Origin: VGCC01 sp964495555
Lineage (GTDB): Bacteria; Actinomycetota; Actinomycetes; S36-B12
Direction of reading: 5' to 3'
Length of the DNA stretch: 6,554 nt
Assembly (NCBI GenBank): GCA_964495555.1
Contig: CAZBWA010000080.1
Span: forward strand, 1-6,554
Positions 5,790 through 6,554 of this stretch are shown piece by piece. The number at the start of each line of letters is the position of its first letter. The first letter of the stretch is position 1. Made by a program: the position numbers and the translations under genes. Below the pieces are notes generated by a model. That model saw only the letters and a list, made by a program, of their open reading frames with translations. It made no database searches and was not told the origin of the DNA.

Positions 5790-5867
5790 GGCCAGCCGAG
5801 ACCGCTGGGGCGGGCCCCCGGGGTGTGTGTTTCACGGGAAACATCCGGGTAGGGCCAGCCGAGGCCG
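5790..5867. repeat. Imperfect 15-base direct repeat flanking a parS site
   Basis: GGCCAGCCGAGACCG (5790-5804) and GGCCAGCCGAGGCCG (5853-5867) agree at 14 of 15 positions, 63 bases apart start to start, and bracket the parS at 5828-5843. Both lie in the non-coding rsmG-parA gap. Between the first copy and parS there is a G/C-only run (5806-5823) that could fold. The origin of the repeat is unknown. Confidence 0.6.
5828..5843 (+). promoter_or_regulatory. parS: parS centromere site (one mismatch)
   Basis: TGTTTCACGGGAAACA differs from the bacterial consensus TGTTTCACGTGAAACA at one central position (T to G at position 10). It lies between rsmG and parA, next to the genes for the proteins that use it, as in many bacteria. 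ParB is expected to bind here, load CTP, close as a clamp and spread. Confidence 0.88.
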
Positions 5868-5889
5868 GAGGGTCGAGGATCCATTGCGG

Positions 5890-6516
5890 TCATTCTGCCG
5901 CAGTGACGACCACCACGGTGGTGAGTGGGTCGACTACCCCGTCACCGCACCGCACCACCCGGGCGCTGGCCACACCGGCGGCCTCGACCTCTTCCTCGGC
6001 CGCGGCCCCCTTGAGGGCCACCAGACTGCCGCCGGGGGCGAGCAGGGGCATGGTCCAGGTCATGAGTTTGGGCAAGGGGGCCACGGCCCGGGCGGTCACC
6101 ACCGAGACTGGCTGCCAGCCCGTGCGGACCAGGTCCTCAGCCCGGCCCCGCTCCACCCGCACCCGGGAGGCCAGGTCCAGGGCGATGACCGCCTCGGTGA
6201 GAAAGGTGGCCCGCCGGAGCAGGGGCTCGACGAGGACGCAGGTGATGTCGGGCCGGGCGATGGCCCAGACCAGTCCGGGCAGCCCGGCCCCGGAGCCCAC
6301 GTCGGCGACACTCGCGCCGGTGGGGATGAGACCCAGGGCAGGGTCGGCCACGACCGCGCAGTTGAGGATGTGCCGGTCCCAGAGGCGGTCGGCCTCACGG
6401 GGCCCGATCAGGCCACGCTCGATCCCGGGGCCCTGCAGAAGGTCGTGGTAGGTGGTCAGCCCCCCGCGGGATGGCTCCAGCCACGGGGGCAGGGCCGGTG
6501 TTTCCCGTGAAACCAC
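5890..6516 (-). CDS. rsmG: 16S rRNA (guanine-N7)-methyltransferase RsmG
   Basis: A 208-residue SAM-dependent enzyme of the GidB family (E. coli 207 residues) that methylates N7 of G527 (E. coli numbering) in the 530 loop of 16S rRNA; its loss in other bacteria gives low-level streptomycin resistance. It shows the family's N-terminal RLWDRHILNC (44-53), SAM motif I VADVGSGAGLPGL (70-82), VEPLLRRATFL (96-106), GRAEDL (124-129), TARAVAPLPKL (141-151) and LLAPGGSLVALKG (158-170). The start is GTG 6516-6514, the only in-frame start in the visible sequence; codons 2-6 (VSRET) are written by a parS-like site. It begins two bases after the stop of the preceding jag/khpB gene (one base between), with no clear Shine-Dalgarno, so translation is probably coupled. 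parA follows after 121 bases. Confidence 0.96.
   Translation of the reverse strand: MVSRETPALPPWLEPSRGGLTTYHDLLQGPGIERGLIGPREADRLWDRHILNCAVVADPALGLIPTGASVADVGSGAGLPGLVWAIARPDITCVLVEPLLRRATFLTEAVIALDLASRVRVERGRAEDLVRTGWQPVSVVTARAVAPLPKLMTWTMPLLAPGGSLVALKGAAAEEEVEAAGVASARVVRCGDGVVDPLTTVVVVTAAE
6499..6514 (-). promoter_or_regulatory. parS: Second parS-like site, inside the 5' end of rsmG
   Basis: On the + strand TGTTTCCCGTGAAACC has two mismatches to the parS consensus, one central and one at the last base. On the - strand its 15 bases GTTTCACGGGAAACA (6513-6499) are identical to + strand 5829-5843 of the other site. It spells rsmG codons for VSRET, overlapping the first base position of the GTG start region. 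That it is bound by ParB is inferred from near-identity and position. Confidence 0.75.
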
Positions 6517-6517
6517 G

Positions 6518-6554
6518 CTAGGGGAGCCGGACCACGATGCGCCGGTTGGGCTCC
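6518..6554 (-). CDS. khpB: Extreme C-terminus of Jag/KhpB-like R3H-domain RNA-binding protein (5' part outside window)
   Basis: Reading leftwards from the right edge, the - strand gives EPNRRIVVRLP followed by TAG (6520-6518). The pattern E-P-x-R-R-I/V-V-V is what the end of the R3H domain looks like in Jag/KhpB (SpoIIIJ-associated) proteins, and jag lies immediately upstream of rsmG in the standard actinobacterial order yidC - jag - rsmG - parA - parB. Only 11 residues are visible, so the call rests on this short match plus gene order. Its stop is one base from the rsmG GTG (TAGCGTG), consistent with a single operon. Confidence 0.72.
   Translation of the reverse strand, partial: EPNRRIVVRLP

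Larger units (their letters stand above)
5769..5889. other. rsmG-parA intergenic region
   Basis: This 121-base gap contains a parS site, a flanking direct repeat, a G/C-only run and the parA ribosome binding site. I see no convincing promoter; parA may be transcribed from upstream through rsmG or from an unrecognised promoter here. A frame beginning at the parS on the - strand (MFPVKH...) crosses the gap and enters parA out of frame; it arises from parS and is not a gene. Confidence 0.6.

Noticed and set aside
5278..5844. Long - strand reading frame starting MFPVKHTPRGP
   Set aside because: Its start is the parS sequence read as codons, and the rest overlaps parA out of frame with low-complexity Gly/Arg/Pro content typical of GC-rich shadow frames.
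5286..6510. Long + strand frames opposite parA and rsmG
   Set aside because: They are antisense shadows of two clearly recognisable genes and show no family features.
1..6554. CRISPR arrays, tRNA/rRNA genes, insertion sequences, toxin-antitoxin or defence genes
   Set aside because: No regularly spaced repeats, cloverleaf-like sequences, transposase motifs or defence-type domains were seen on either strand; the space is nearly filled by the housekeeping genes listed.

Overview
The window is GC-rich chromosomal DNA with tightly packed genes. It reads as an actinobacterium: codons mostly end in G or C, ParB begins with an N-terminus of the type seen in actinobacteria, and the right half has the gene order jag/khpB - rsmG - parA - parB that normally lies beside the replication origin. 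I cannot place it more finely than phylum.

Left block (1-1679, + strand): the end of a multi-pass membrane protein resembling the C-terminus of DUF2142 proteins, then a GDP-L-fucose synthase starting in an ATGA overlap, then a small ABM-fold monooxygenase-like protein one base further on. This looks like the tail of a surface-polysaccharide operon with a small passenger gene. A 155-base gap (1680-1834) follows. It has a perfect 14-bp palindrome and competing hairpins near its left end and the ribosome binding site of the next gene at its right end.

Middle block (1835-4053, + strand): a fold-type I PLP aminotransferase and a D-alanine--D-alanine ligase, overlapping by one base (TGATG) and so probably co-translated. 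The ligase keeps the tyrosine expected for a D-Ala-D-Ala rather than D-Ala-D-Lac product.

Right block (4050-6554, - strand, reading right to left): the last codons of jag/khpB, rsmG (16S rRNA m7G methyltransferase), parA and parB. The ligase and parB converge on a shared CTAG, so there is no intergenic DNA between them. Two parS-like sites lie here: one in the rsmG-parA gap, one forming the first codons of rsmG. They share an identical 15-base sequence in opposite orientation, carrying the same departure from the palindromic consensus. ParB would load on these sites and ParA would move the origin region, so protein and target are encoded together.

No wholly new system is evident. The observations most worth following are a short AT-rich, rare-codon island with an inverted repeat inside parA, two DnaA-box-like nonamers 11 bp apart in the 27-base parA-parB gap, the matched non-consensus parS pair, and a 15-base direct repeat flanking one parS.
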